From the NCBI GenBank assembly GCA_026196225.1, contig JAPHRD010000030.1, positions 1 to 64,000 of the forward strand: a DNA stretch of 64,000 nt, given 5' to 3'. Source of the stretch: Motiliproteus sp. (GTDB lineage Bacteria; Pseudomonadota; Gammaproteobacteria; Pseudomonadales; Balneatricaceae). The position numbers and the translations under genes are program-made. The notes beneath the pieces are model-generated. The model saw only the letters and a program-made list of their open reading frames with translations. It did not search any database and was not told the origin of the DNA. Of this stretch, positions 55,887-64,000 are shown piece after piece (positions within the stretch are counted from its first letter, which is position 1; the number at the start of each line of letters is the position of its first letter).

Positions 55887-58800
55887 TTAACGGCGTGCTA
55901 ACACTGTAGTCATCATCGCTCGAAGTGCTGCAGGCTTCATCGGCTTATGCAGTATCTGTGCTCCCGATTCGGAGACCTCTTCCTGAACTTCGTCGGTTCT
56001 GTCTGCTGTAATCACGATCGCCGGTATCGGTTTTTCCCAGCATTCCGAGAGTGTGGCTAAGGCCATGACGCCGGTTTGGGTTTCGCTCAGATGGTAGTCG
56101 GCCAGGATAATATCAGGGGTGAATTCGCCATCGTTACATATCTCTAACGATTCGCTTTCGCTCAGGGCACTCTTCACCTCGCATCCCCAGCCCTTTAATA
56201 GCGCCGACATACCTTCCAGTATGTTTGGTTCGTTATCAATGCAGAGTACCTTGGTGTTGGTGAGGTTGGAGCTGCGCATGGAGCTGGTGCTACGGCTGCG
56301 GGGTTTGATCACCTGGCTGATATCGCCAATGGGGACTTCGACGCTAAATACCGTGCCGGTTCCTTGCCATGAGCGGACCTTCAGTGGGTGTCCGAGCATC
56401 CGTGAAATTCGTTCGGTGATCGCCAATCCTAGTCCCAGGCCTTGGACTTGAGAGTGCTTGGGATTATCGATCCGACGGAACTCCTCAAATACCTCTTTAA
56501 TTTTGCTGTCAGGAATGCCTACACCGGTATCCCAAACCTCTATGCGCAGAAAATCACCTCTACGTCGGCATCCCAGTAGGATCTTGCCGGTCTGTGTATA
56601 TCGGATCGCGTTGGATAGGAAGTTTTGCAGTACTCGGCGTAGCAGTTGCTGATCGCTGTGAACGACGCAGTCGCAGCTAACGTTGCGAAACTCCAGTTGT
56701 TTTTCCTTGGCCAGGGCGGTGAATTCGGCTTTGAGAGTGCTGAATAGATTACTTAGTTTGAAGTGAGACAGGTTAGGTTCAAGCGCACCCGCATCTAGTT
56801 TGGAGATATCTAGCAGCGTGACCAAAAGCTCTTCCGCGCTTTTTAGTGAGCCATCGAGATTATGTACCAGTTCGCGGGTGTCGTCGCTATGGGCCTGTTG
56901 GCCTAAAGCGGAGGTAAATAGCCGAGCCGCATTGAGAGGCTGGAGGAGGTCGTGGCTGGCTGCTGCCAGGAAGCGGGTTTTGCCCAGGTTGGCGGCGTCC
57001 GCTTCTCCTTTCGCTTGTCGAAGCTCATCCTCAATCAGTGCCCGGATGGCGTTTTCTTTGCGCAGCTCCTTGTTAATCGCCGAGATGGCGTGGGTGCGCT
57101 CGTGGACCCGCTGTTCGAGATTTTCGTTGGTTTCCTGGAGGGCTAGTTCAGCCTTTCGGCGCTCGGTAATATCTTGATAAAGCGTGAAATATCCGAGGAT
57201 ATCGCCGTATTCGCCAACGTGCGGGATGTAGGTTACATCGGCATAACGGAGATGGCCGTTCTTGGAAGGTAGTTTGGTTTCGAAGCGTTCGCGCTCACCC
57301 TTAAGAGCGCTGGTGATATAGGGGGTGCGAATTTCGTATTCTTTTTTCGATAACACTTTGTAGCAGGGGGTGCCGATCATGGCGTGACGGTCTTCGATGC
57401 CAAAGGCTTCTGCGTACGCTTTATTTATAAACAGGAAGCGCAGTTCTTTGTCGAGATAGGCGATCAGTACCGGCACGTTATCGGTGTAGATGCGGATGCT
57501 TTGCTCACTTTCCCGTAAGGCTTCTTCGGTGCGCTTGTGGGCGGTAATGTCCATGTAGGTGTTGACGTAGCCGCCGCCGGGCATGGGGTTGCCTTGCACT
57601 TCCAGTACTGTGCCGTCTTTGCGGTAACGGATATAGGAATGAGGTTTTCCGGATGTCAGCACAGCCAGACGAGAGGCCACCTGTTCCTCGACATTGCCTG
57701 GGCTGTATTCCCCCATTTTAGCGTTGTATCGGAAGATCTCTGCCGCAGGTCGACCCACGCAGATCAGCCCGTCGGGGTAGTCGAACATCTCGGTATAGCG
57801 GCGATTCCAGGCCACCAGACGAAGTTGCTGATCCACTACGCTTATTCCCTGATTGATGTTCTCGATGGTGGATTGCAGCAGTGCGCGGTTGAACTGCAGA
57901 ACTTGTGAGGCTTCGTCGACGATGCTGACCACGTCTCCCAGCTGCATATCTTTACCCCGCAGGGTGGAGGCGATCAGGATGCGGGCGGAAGAGGCGCCGA
58001 TAACACCCGCCAGAAGGCGTTCGGTAAAGCTGATCAGATCGGCATTGGCCTTGTCTCCAGACAAGGGGGGATCCTCTCCCCGCTGCAGGGAGTAGCCGGT
58101 AAAGGCGTGCTGGGCTTTGTTGACACCGATAAAGCGCTCGGCCAGCAGCTGAAGATCGCCCACGGTGGTGGCGCCGCTGATGGCGTGATCGTCACCTTCG
58201 CCATAGCTGCCGTGGGCATCAACGTAGGTGCTGGCCTGGATGCGATCGATCAAGCGTTTGGACGAGTAATGGCTGACGATAATGTAGAGGGTGATGTTGA
58301 GTAGCAGGCTCCAGAAGGTGCCGTGGGTCAGTGGGTCAGCGAACTGAAGACCGAACAGCGCATCTGGTTTCATCCATTCAGAACCCCAAACGGCATCTGA
58401 GATTGGGGTGGGAATTAGTCCGGCGTTGCTCATAGTTGGGAAAACTAAGGTGTACAGCCATACCATGCTGCCGGCGGTGATGCCTGCCAGAGCGCCTTGT
58501 CTGGAACCACCTTTCCAGGTGACCGCGCCGAAAATAGCTGGCGCGAACTGAGCTACGGCCACAAATGCCAGCAGTCCGAAGGAGGCCAGGCTCTCCTCTT
58601 CGCCAAGAATACGGTAATAGAAATAAGCCAGCAGCATCAGGTTAACGATGGTGAGGCGTCGTACTTTTAGCAGTAGCGCACCTAAGTCTTTCTTTTCAGA
58701 AAGTTTCAGCCAGGAGATGCGTAATAGCATCGGCATCACAATATCGTTACAGACCATGGTGCTGAGAGTGATGGTAGCGACGATAACCATTGACGTTGCA

Positions 58801-59822
58801 GCGGACAATCCACCAATAAAGGCAAAAAGCGCCAAATTATCGTTACCTTCGAACAGCGGCAGAGTCAGTACAAAGGTGTCTGCATCGACATCGCCGCCGG
58901 GGAATGTGAGCATGCCGGCGGTGGCGATAGGTAGCACGAACAGGCTGGCTGCCACCAGGTAGATAGGGAAGATCCAGCGGGCTGTTTTCAGGTCCTTGGG
59001 GTCGGCGTTTTCCACTACTGCGACGTGGAATTGGCGCGGTAGACAGATAATGGCGATGGTGGCCAGTAAGGTTTCGGTGAGGAAGCTGTTTTGAGTGAAG
59101 TCTCGTTGGAAATTTTCGTTACTGGCCAGTTCTGCTGCGGCTTTGGTAAACAGATCGTCAAAGCCGTCAAAGACGCCGAAAGTAACGAACAGGCCGACGG
59201 CAATAAAGGCGGTTAGTTTGATGATCGATTCGAAGGCGATCGCCAGTACAATGCCTTCGTGGTGTTCGGTGGCATCGATGTGGCGAGTACCGAACAGGAT
59301 CGAAAACAGCGCCATAAGCAGGGCAACAAAGAGGGCGGTATCGCTACCGGCAGCAGCGTCGAGGGCGCCGCTGGTGCCGCTGGCCAGAGCGTTATAACTG
59401 ATCGCCACTGCTTTTAGTTGCAGGGCAATATAGGGGACGATGCCTAGAACTGCGATGCAGGTCACTAATACCGCCAGGCTTTGGCTTTTACCGTAGCGTG
59501 AAGCGACAAAGTCAGAGATGGTGGTGATGTTCTGCTGTTTGCTGACCCGGATGATCTTGGTAAAGACCTGCCAGCCAACAATAAAAGTAATGATTGGCCC
59601 TAAATAAGTGGCGAGAAACTCCCAGCCGCTACTCGAGGCGCGGCCAACGGCACCATAAAAGGTCCAGGAGGTGGCGTAAACGGCTAGGGATAAGCTGTAA
59701 ACAAGTGGGCGGGTTTTTGAGTTAAGCAGTTCTTTGGCGTGATTGTCTCCGTAATATGCAATCGCAAACAGCAAGCCGACGTAGCTCAATGAGATAACAA
59801 TGATAAACCAGCCGTCGAGCAT
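55887..59822 (-). CDS. crbS: Sodium/solute symporter-hybrid histidine kinase CrbS
   Basis: About 1311 residues. The N-terminal half (about 1-530) is a complete sodium:solute symporter-type module with about 13 membrane helices (YATSWTFYGAVGRASSSG; NITTISDFVASRYGKSQSLA). It is followed by PAS domains (about 645-765 and 770-890), a coiled coil, a HisKA domain with phospho-His in AAASHDLLQPLNAARLFTSA (near 956), a HATPase domain (FLSNAIRYTQTGKILLG, DTGVGIPDSKIKEVFEEFR) and a C-terminal receiver (CIDNEPNILEGMSALLKGWG; Asp in IILADYHLSETQTG). ATG at 59822 has GGGAG at proper spacing; another ATG lies four codons upstream. It probably senses a transported solute or energy state and phosphorylates CrbR to turn on acs. 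Confidence 0.9.
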   Translation of the reverse strand: MLDGWFIIVISLSYVGLLFAIAYYGDNHAKELLNSKTRPLVYSLSLAVYATSWTFYGAVGRASSSGWEFLATYLGPIITFIVGWQVFTKIIRVSKQQNITTISDFVASRYGKSQSLAVLVTCIAVLGIVPYIALQLKAVAISYNALASGTSGALDAAAGSDTALFVALLMALFSILFGTRHIDATEHHEGIVLAIAFESIIKLTAFIAVGLFVTFGVFDGFDDLFTKAAAELASNENFQRDFTQNSFLTETLLATIAIICLPRQFHVAVVENADPKDLKTARWIFPIYLVAASLFVLPIATAGMLTFPGGDVDADTFVLTLPLFEGNDNLALFAFIGGLSAATSMVIVATITLSTMVCNDIVMPMLLRISWLKLSEKKDLGALLLKVRRLTIVNLMLLAYFYYRILGEEESLASFGLLAFVAVAQFAPAIFGAVTWKGGSRQGALAGITAGSMVWLYTLVFPTMSNAGLIPTPISDAVWGSEWMKPDALFGLQFADPLTHGTFWSLLLNITLYIIVSHYSSKRLIDRIQASTYVDAHGSYGEGDDHAISGATTVGDLQLLAERFIGVNKAQHAFTGYSLQRGEDPPLSGDKANADLISFTERLLAGVIGASSARILIASTLRGKDMQLGDVVSIVDEASQVLQFNRALLQSTIENINQGISVVDQQLRLVAWNRRYTEMFDYPDGLICVGRPAAEIFRYNAKMGEYSPGNVEEQVASRLAVLTSGKPHSYIRYRKDGTVLEVQGNPMPGGGYVNTYMDITAHKRTEEALRESEQSIRIYTDNVPVLIAYLDKELRFLFINKAYAEAFGIEDRHAMIGTPCYKVLSKKEYEIRTPYITSALKGERERFETKLPSKNGHLRYADVTYIPHVGEYGDILGYFTLYQDITERRKAELALQETNENLEQRVHERTHAISAINKELRKENAIRALIEDELRQAKGEADAANLGKTRFLAAASHDLLQPLNAARLFTSALGQQAHSDDTRELVHNLDGSLKSAEELLVTLLDISKLDAGALEPNLSHFKLSNLFSTLKAEFTALAKEKQLEFRNVSCDCVVHSDQQLLRRVLQNFLSNAIRYTQTGKILLGCRRRGDFLRIEVWDTGVGIPDSKIKEVFEEFRRIDNPKHSQVQGLGLGLAITERISRMLGHPLKVRSWQGTGTVFSVEVPIGDISQVIKPRSRSTSSMRSSNLTNTKVLCIDNEPNILEGMSALLKGWGCEVKSALSESESLEICNDGEFTPDIILADYHLSETQTGVMALATLSECWEKPIPAIVITADRTDEVQEEVSESGAQILHKPMKPAALRAMMTTVLARR

Positions 59823-59834
59823 AGGGACTCCCAT

Positions 59835-60148
59835 CGAAGTGTGGCTGAGCGGTTGGGTGCCAGCCTGAAACTGTAAACTTCTACTGTAACCTGAAATTTG
59901 TCAATTCCAAGTCAACAGTGTGTATTGGTTCGGGTTTGCTGTCAGTGTTTCGATTCTACCCAGTCGAGATGGCTAACAGCTTGAATGATCGTGTTTTATT
60001 CGACCTTTGTTGAGGCTGGTGTTCGGTCTTTAGTCTAATCACAGACTAAAGTCGTGATTTGTTTGGGGGTGCTCTTTGTTAAATTGCACCTGTGATTTTT
60101 CCACTGGAAATTAATAACAATAATGTCATCAATTGAAAGGAAGGTGCC
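59835..60148. other. Divergent regulatory region of crbS and the symporter operon
   Basis: This 314-bp gap contains the AGACTAAA palindrome described separately, a possible -10 (TTAAAT, 60079-60084) for the plus-strand operon and AAGGAAGG before the DUF4212 gene. On the crbS side I saw no copy of the motif. No RNA gene was recognised. Confidence 0.45.
60025..60054. promoter_or_regulatory. AGACTAAA palindrome upstream of the symporter operon (candidate CrbR site)
   Basis: CTTTAGTCT (60028-60036) and AGACTAAAG (60043-60051) are perfect inverted repeats with a 6-nt spacer. Read as units, they give AGACTAAAGACC on the minus strand and AGACTAAAGTCG on the plus strand, close to the AGAC-N4-GTCT sites before acs. 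The block lies about 40 bp upstream of a possible -10 box, a typical activator position. Confidence 0.6.
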
Positions 60149-60409
60149 ATGAGCCTAACTCCTGAAAAAGCGCAGGCCTACTGGAAGGAAAATATTCGTA
60201 TTATCCTGTCCTATTTGGCGGTCTGGTTCGTAGTCTCCTATGGCTGCGGCATCCTGTTTATCGAGCAACTCAATGCGATTCCGTTTTTCGGCTTTAAGCT
60301 GGGATTCTGGTTTGCTCAGCAGGGTTCAATCTTTGTGTTCTGTGGTTTGATCGTTGCTTACGCGATAAGCATGAACAAGCTCGACGAAAAGTACGACGTA
60401 CACGAATAA
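60149..60409 (+). CDS. DUF4212 small subunit of sodium:solute symporter
   Basis: 86 residues with two membrane helices: IRIILSYLAVWFVVSYGCGI, then GFWFAQQGSIFVFCGLIVAY. The N-terminal YWKENIRI and the C-terminal MNKLDEKYD flank them. This matches the DUF4212 family of small partners of VC_2705-type symporters; it is not the YjcH/DUF485 partner of ActP, though it has a similar layout. It lies 32 nt before the large subunit. AAGGAAGG precedes the ATG. Confidence 0.88.
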   Translation: MSLTPEKAQAYWKENIRIILSYLAVWFVVSYGCGILFIEQLNAIPFFGFKLGFWFAQQGSIFVFCGLIVAYAISMNKLDEKYDVHE

Positions 60410-60441
60410 CAATAACGATATAGATATAGGACTTCGAGACT

Positions 60442-62265
60442 ATGGCTACACAAGATATTCTCAATTTTGTCTTTATAGGTGCGTCTTTCGCGCTCTATAT
60501 CGGCATCGCGGTCTGGGCTCGCGCCGGATCAACTAAAGAGTTTTACGTAGCGGGTGGTGGTGTGCCTCCTCTTGCTAACGGTATGGCAACGGCGGCTGAC
60601 TGGATGTCTGCGGCATCGTTCATCTCCCTGGCTGGTATTATCTCTTTCATCGGTCGTGACGGTGCAGCCTATCTGATGGGTTGGACTGGCGGTTACGTAA
60701 TGCTGGCAATGTGTCTGGCTCCTTACCTGCGTAAGTTTGGTAAGTTTACTGTGCCTGACTTCGTTGGTGACCGTTACTACTCCGATACAGCGCGTCTGAT
60801 CGCGGTTGTATGTACCATTATCATCTCCTTCACTTATGTGGCAGGTCAGATGCGTGGTGTTGGTATCGTGTTCTCCCGCTTCCTGCACGTTGACATCAAC
60901 ACTGGTGTTATTCTGGGTATGGCGATCGTATTCTTCTACGCTGTTCTCGGCGGCATGAAGGGTATCACCTACACTCAGGTTGCTCAGTACGTCGTACTGA
61001 TCCTGGCTTTCACCGTTCCTGCATTGTTCCTGTCTTTCCAGATTACAGGTCACATCCTGCCTCAGACTGGTTTGGGTGCTGCATTGGCTGATGGACAGTC
61101 GGTGTTGGCAACACTTGACGGCTTATCCACAGAGCTTGGTTTCGCGGAATATACTGCCGGTAAGAAATCTACCCTGGATATGTTCTTCCTGACTGCTGCA
61201 CTGATGTGTGGTACTGCGGGTCTGCCTCACGTAATCGTACGCTTCTTCACCGTACCTACTGTTAAGGACGCTCGTTCTTCCGCAGGTTGGGCGCTGATGT
61301 TTATCGCGATTCTTTACACTGCGATTCCTGGTGTGGCTGCATTCGGTAAGTACAACCTGATCAACACTGTTAACGGTGCTGACAAAACGGGTACTGCTTA
61401 CTCCGAAATGCCTACGTGGTTCAAGAACTGGGAAAATTCAGGTCTGATCGGTTGGAAAGACTACAACGGTGACGGCAAGGTTCAGTACGCTGCTGGTAAG
61501 GCGTTCGAAGGTAAAGGTAAGCCTGCATTCGTTGGTGGTGTTGATGACGAGTCTGCTCGTGGTCAGTACGGCGAGCGTCTGACAACTAACCATTTCGAAT
61601 CTAACAAGCCAGTTGGTAACGCGCCTTTCGCCAACGAAATTTACGTAGACCGTGACATCATGGTACTGGCCAACCCAGAGATCGCTTCTCTGCCAGGTTG
61701 GGTAATTGCCCTGGTTGCTGCCGGTGCGGTTGCTGCGGCACTGTCTACCGCTGCAGGTCTGCTGCTGGTAATCTCTACGGCTATCTCTCACGACTTGATG
61801 AAGAAGGTTGTTAACCCGAACATCACTGACAAGCAAGAGCTGATGTACGCTCGTCTGGCGGCTATCGTAGCAATCTGTATCGCAGGTTACTTCGGTATCA
61901 ATCCTCCAGGATTTGTGGCGATAGTTGTTGCCTTGGCATTCGGTTTGGCGGCATCCTCGTTCTTCCCTGCGATCATCATGGGTATCTTCATGAAGCGCAT
62001 GAACTCTCAGGGTGCAATTGCAGGTATGGTTGTTGGTCTTGGTTCTACCATGGCTTACATCATCTACTTCAAGTTTATGGGTGGCACCAAAGACGAGCTG
62101 TTCATGGGAATCTCCCCTGAAGGCTTCGGTACTGTTGGTATGATCCTGAACTTCATCACTGCGATTATCGTATCTTCCATGACGCCTCCTCCTCCAGCGG
62201 AGATCCAGGCTATCGTTGAAGATATCCGTATCCCTCGCGGTGCTGGTGAGGCTCATGATCACTAA
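60442..62265 (+). CDS. Sodium:solute symporter, VC_2705-like subfamily
   Basis: 607 residues with about 13 membrane helices of the SSS family: EFYVAGGGVPPLANGMATAA, then DWMSAASFISLAGI, the GLPHVIVRFFTVPTVKDARS signature and C-terminal ISRDL-type ISTAISHDLMKK. It is longer than ActP because of a large loop at about 305-400 with an EF-hand-like DYNGDGKVQY. Paired with DUF4212, it is probably an acetate or short-chain carboxylate importer, since it shares the locus and a candidate operator with acs. Codon bias is strong, as in acs. A strong terminator follows. Confidence 0.9.
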   Translation: MATQDILNFVFIGASFALYIGIAVWARAGSTKEFYVAGGGVPPLANGMATAADWMSAASFISLAGIISFIGRDGAAYLMGWTGGYVMLAMCLAPYLRKFGKFTVPDFVGDRYYSDTARLIAVVCTIIISFTYVAGQMRGVGIVFSRFLHVDINTGVILGMAIVFFYAVLGGMKGITYTQVAQYVVLILAFTVPALFLSFQITGHILPQTGLGAALADGQSVLATLDGLSTELGFAEYTAGKKSTLDMFFLTAALMCGTAGLPHVIVRFFTVPTVKDARSSAGWALMFIAILYTAIPGVAAFGKYNLINTVNGADKTGTAYSEMPTWFKNWENSGLIGWKDYNGDGKVQYAAGKAFEGKGKPAFVGGVDDESARGQYGERLTTNHFESNKPVGNAPFANEIYVDRDIMVLANPEIASLPGWVIALVAAGAVAAALSTAAGLLLVISTAISHDLMKKVVNPNITDKQELMYARLAAIVAICIAGYFGINPPGFVAIVVALAFGLAASSFFPAIIMGIFMKRMNSQGAIAGMVVGLGSTMAYIIYFKFMGGTKDELFMGISPEGFGTVGMILNFITAIIVSSMTPPPPAEIQAIVEDIRIPRGAGEAHDH

Positions 62266-62319
62266 GCAGTGATCTACTCGCGACAGATTTAGTCCTCTGG
62301 ATTAAATCATGAGACAAGG

Positions 62320-62354
62320 GGCACACTGGCAGATAATGCGAGTGTGCCTTTTTT
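62320..62354 (+). terminator. Intrinsic terminator after the symporter gene
   Basis: GGCACACT (62320-62327) pairs with AGTGTGCC (62341-62348), followed by TTTTTT. Confidence 0.9.
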
Positions 62355-62460
62355 GCTTGAAGACTGGCGAACATGTTCAGCGTGTTCCCTAAGAGGTCTG
62401 TGAATAGTACTGGAATATCGGGCCAGCGCTATTCACAGTGTTCTTAACCGAGGAATGGAA

Positions 62461-64000
62461 ATGACCGCGGAATTTAATATCGATAACCTCCCGTTTAGTC
62501 TGCTCAATGAAGAGGAGATGAGGGTGCTAAAGAACAATCTGGATATTGCTTATTACCAGCAGGGCGAGCATCTGATTACGGCTGGAGAACCACCCGAAGG
62601 GCTTTTTATTATTCTTAAGGGTCAGGTGCGGGAAGTTGAAGTTAAGGATGAAGGTGAGGATGAGGATGAGCATGTCTTTGTTCACTACTCCAACGAAGAC
62701 TATTTCGGTGCCTGGTCTGCGCTGAAAGGTAAGGCGATTCACAACTTCGTGGCCGAAGAAGAAACTATCGCCCATATTCTTCCGACCAAAAGTCTGCTTG
62801 AACTGGTCTACAGTAACCCTCGGTTTGGCGACTATTTTAGCCGAACCCTGGCTGCCAAGACGGAGCTTCATGACGAGCACGGTGGTGAAGACCAAGGCAT
62901 GGCAGAATTTATGCTGGCCCAGGTGGACGGCGAATGTATGCGCGATCCGTTGGTTATTCTTGAAGGCACCAGCATCCGCGAAACCACCGAGCTGATGCGC
63001 GAGAAACATGTTGACTGCGTGCTGGTTAAAAAAGGTCCGCGCCACGGCATTGTAACGGGTACCGACCTGCTGAATGCGGTGGTGCTGAAAGAGTTATCTC
63101 GGGATAGTGATGTCTCTGAAATCGCTACCTACCGTTTGATCTCGGTGGAGGCAGGTGATTACCTGTTTAACGCCCTGATTCTAATGACTCAGCAGCATAT
63201 CGAGCGAGTGGTGGTGATGAAAGATCATCAGTTGCTGGGGATTGTTGAGCTGACTGATGTGTTGAGCTATTTCTCCAGTCACTCTCACGTTATCGGTCTT
63301 CGTATCGAGCGAGCCAAAACCATTGAGGATCTTTCTACTGCTGCCCATGGCCTGAATGATTTGATTCGCTCACTGCTTTCACATGGTGTAAAAGCACGTT
63401 TTGCCATGGATCTGATCTCGGCTATGAACGAGCGAGTCATGGCGAAACTGTTTACCCTCTTGGTTCCTGAAGATCTGTTAGGTCACGTCTGTTTGGTGGT
63501 CATGGGGAGTGAAGGCCGTGGCGAACAGATCATGAAAACCGATCAGGACAACGCCATCATCATGCGCGACGGCCTGGACTGGCCAGATCGAGATGCGGCG
63601 TTACAGAGATTTACCGAAGTGCTGATTGAGTTTGGTTATCCGAGATGTCCGGGCAATATCATGGTGTCCAATCCCTATTGGGTGCAACATTTGAGTGACT
63701 GGACCAGTCGTATGGATGGCTGGGCTGCTTCCTGTGAAGGTGATGCTCAGATGAATCTTGCGATTGCTGTTGATGCTAAGCCAGTAGCAGGAAACCCCGC
63801 TCTGTTTAAAGCGGCTCGGAACTGGTTCTTGCGTAAACTGCAAGATAACGATGTGTTTTTCTCTCACTTTGCTAAAGCGTCCTTAGAGTTTGATACGCCG
63901 CTGACCTTCTTCGGCGGTATCAAGAGCAAGGGGCAGGGAATCGATATTAAGAAGGGGGGGGTGTTTCCGATTGTGCACGGCGTTCGCACGCTGGCAATGC
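62461..64000 (+). CDS. DUF294 nucleotidyltransferase-like protein with cNMP-binding and CBS domains (partial, cut at window end)
   Basis: The frame is open from ATG 62461 to the window edge, 513 codons, so the C-terminus is missing. Domains in order are a cyclic-nucleotide-binding-like domain (about 15-125; YYQQGEHLITAGEPPEGLFI), a CBS pair (about 155-280; MRDPLVILEGTSIRETTELM and HIERVVVMKDHQLLGIVELT), and a DUF294 nucleotidyltransferase core (about 295-450; MGSEGRGEQIMKTDQDNAII, which includes the GSxxRxE and DxDN residues). The start of the DUF294 C-terminal domain follows. AGGA lies 6 nt upstream of the chosen ATG. This family regularly follows symporter genes in acetate loci and is thought to be regulatory; its reaction is unknown. 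Confidence 0.9.
   Translation, partial: MTAEFNIDNLPFSLLNEEEMRVLKNNLDIAYYQQGEHLITAGEPPEGLFIILKGQVREVEVKDEGEDEDEHVFVHYSNEDYFGAWSALKGKAIHNFVAEEETIAHILPTKSLLELVYSNPRFGDYFSRTLAAKTELHDEHGGEDQGMAEFMLAQVDGECMRDPLVILEGTSIRETTELMREKHVDCVLVKKGPRHGIVTGTDLLNAVVLKELSRDSDVSEIATYRLISVEAGDYLFNALILMTQQHIERVVVMKDHQLLGIVELTDVLSYFSSHSHVIGLRIERAKTIEDLSTAAHGLNDLIRSLLSHGVKARFAMDLISAMNERVMAKLFTLLVPEDLLGHVCLVVMGSEGRGEQIMKTDQDNAIIMRDGLDWPDRDAALQRFTEVLIEFGYPRCPGNIMVSNPYWVQHLSDWTSRMDGWAASCEGDAQMNLAIAVDAKPVAGNPALFKAARNWFLRKLQDNDVFFSHFAKASLEFDTPLTFFGGIKSKGQGIDIKKGGVFPIVHGVRTLAM

Noticed and set aside
61438-62262. 274-codon open frame antisense to the symporter gene
   Set aside because: It is a shadow of a highly biased gene. 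The translation is rich in Arg, His and Gln with no domain.

Overview
The window reads as a chromosomal segment of a motile, aerobic, marine-type gammaproteobacterium. The gene order flgA-flgMN // cheV-cheR-flgBCDEFGHIJKL-fliC-flaG-fliD-fliS-fleQSR, the fadB/fadA type, and a CrbS/CrbR-controlled acs-symporter locus resemble Pseudomonas, Vibrio and Oceanospirillales relatives. Base composition looks close to half G+C. I would guess Oceanospirillales, but that is inference from gene content and not a database result.

Layout. (1) 235-4390, minus strand: a LysM-FecR envelope protein followed by a CHASE2-GGDEF-EAL cyclic-di-GMP enzyme. (2) 5036-10624, plus strand: an overlapping cassette of a YCF48/BNR-repeat exported protein, an MMPL/RND-type transporter, a tandem universal stress protein and an AraC-family regulator. 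(3) 10913-20034, plus strand: a fatty-acid beta-oxidation island (fadB, fadA, acyl-CoA dehydrogenase, SCP2-like carrier, acyl-CoA ligase, DUF2889 protein, enoyl-CoA hydratase/isomerase), broken into several transcription units by good intrinsic terminators. (4) 20083-24970, minus strand: a NemR-like TetR regulator with its palindromic operator, then an adaptor/RND pump pair. (5) 25125-25200: tRNA-Arg(CCU). (6) 25271-51827: a large flagellar/chemotaxis locus. Sigma-54 promoter matches lie before flgB and flgF. Sigma-28 matches with exact 11-nt spacing lie before flgM, flgK and (twice) fliC, which gives the classic hierarchy fleQ -> sigma-54 hook-basal-body genes -> sigma-28 filament genes, with FlgM as checkpoint. 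(7) 51844-62265 and beyond: the acetate-switch locus. It holds acs, the response regulator crbR, the giant symporter-kinase hybrid crbS, a DUF4212/sodium:solute symporter pair and a DUF294 cNMP/CBS/nucleotidyltransferase protein cut by the window edge.

Points of special interest. A 12-bp AGAC-N4-GTCT motif recurs three times upstream of acs, and two related units stand before the symporter operon; it is a strong candidate binding site for CrbR. A roughly 280-bp MITE-like element with nested inverted repeats lies next to the acs sites, and a 53-bp miniature carrying only the same terminal repeats sits in the flgK leader. FleQ lacks the arginine of the LFRS cyclic-di-GMP motif (it reads LFNH). 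FlgE is nearly twice normal size because of three tandem domain repeats, and all the surface-exposed flagellar axial proteins are enlarged while the rod proteins are normal. The RND adaptor ends in a 9-bp tandem repeat coding (AGK)n. A degenerate DnaQ-like protein sits beside fleR.
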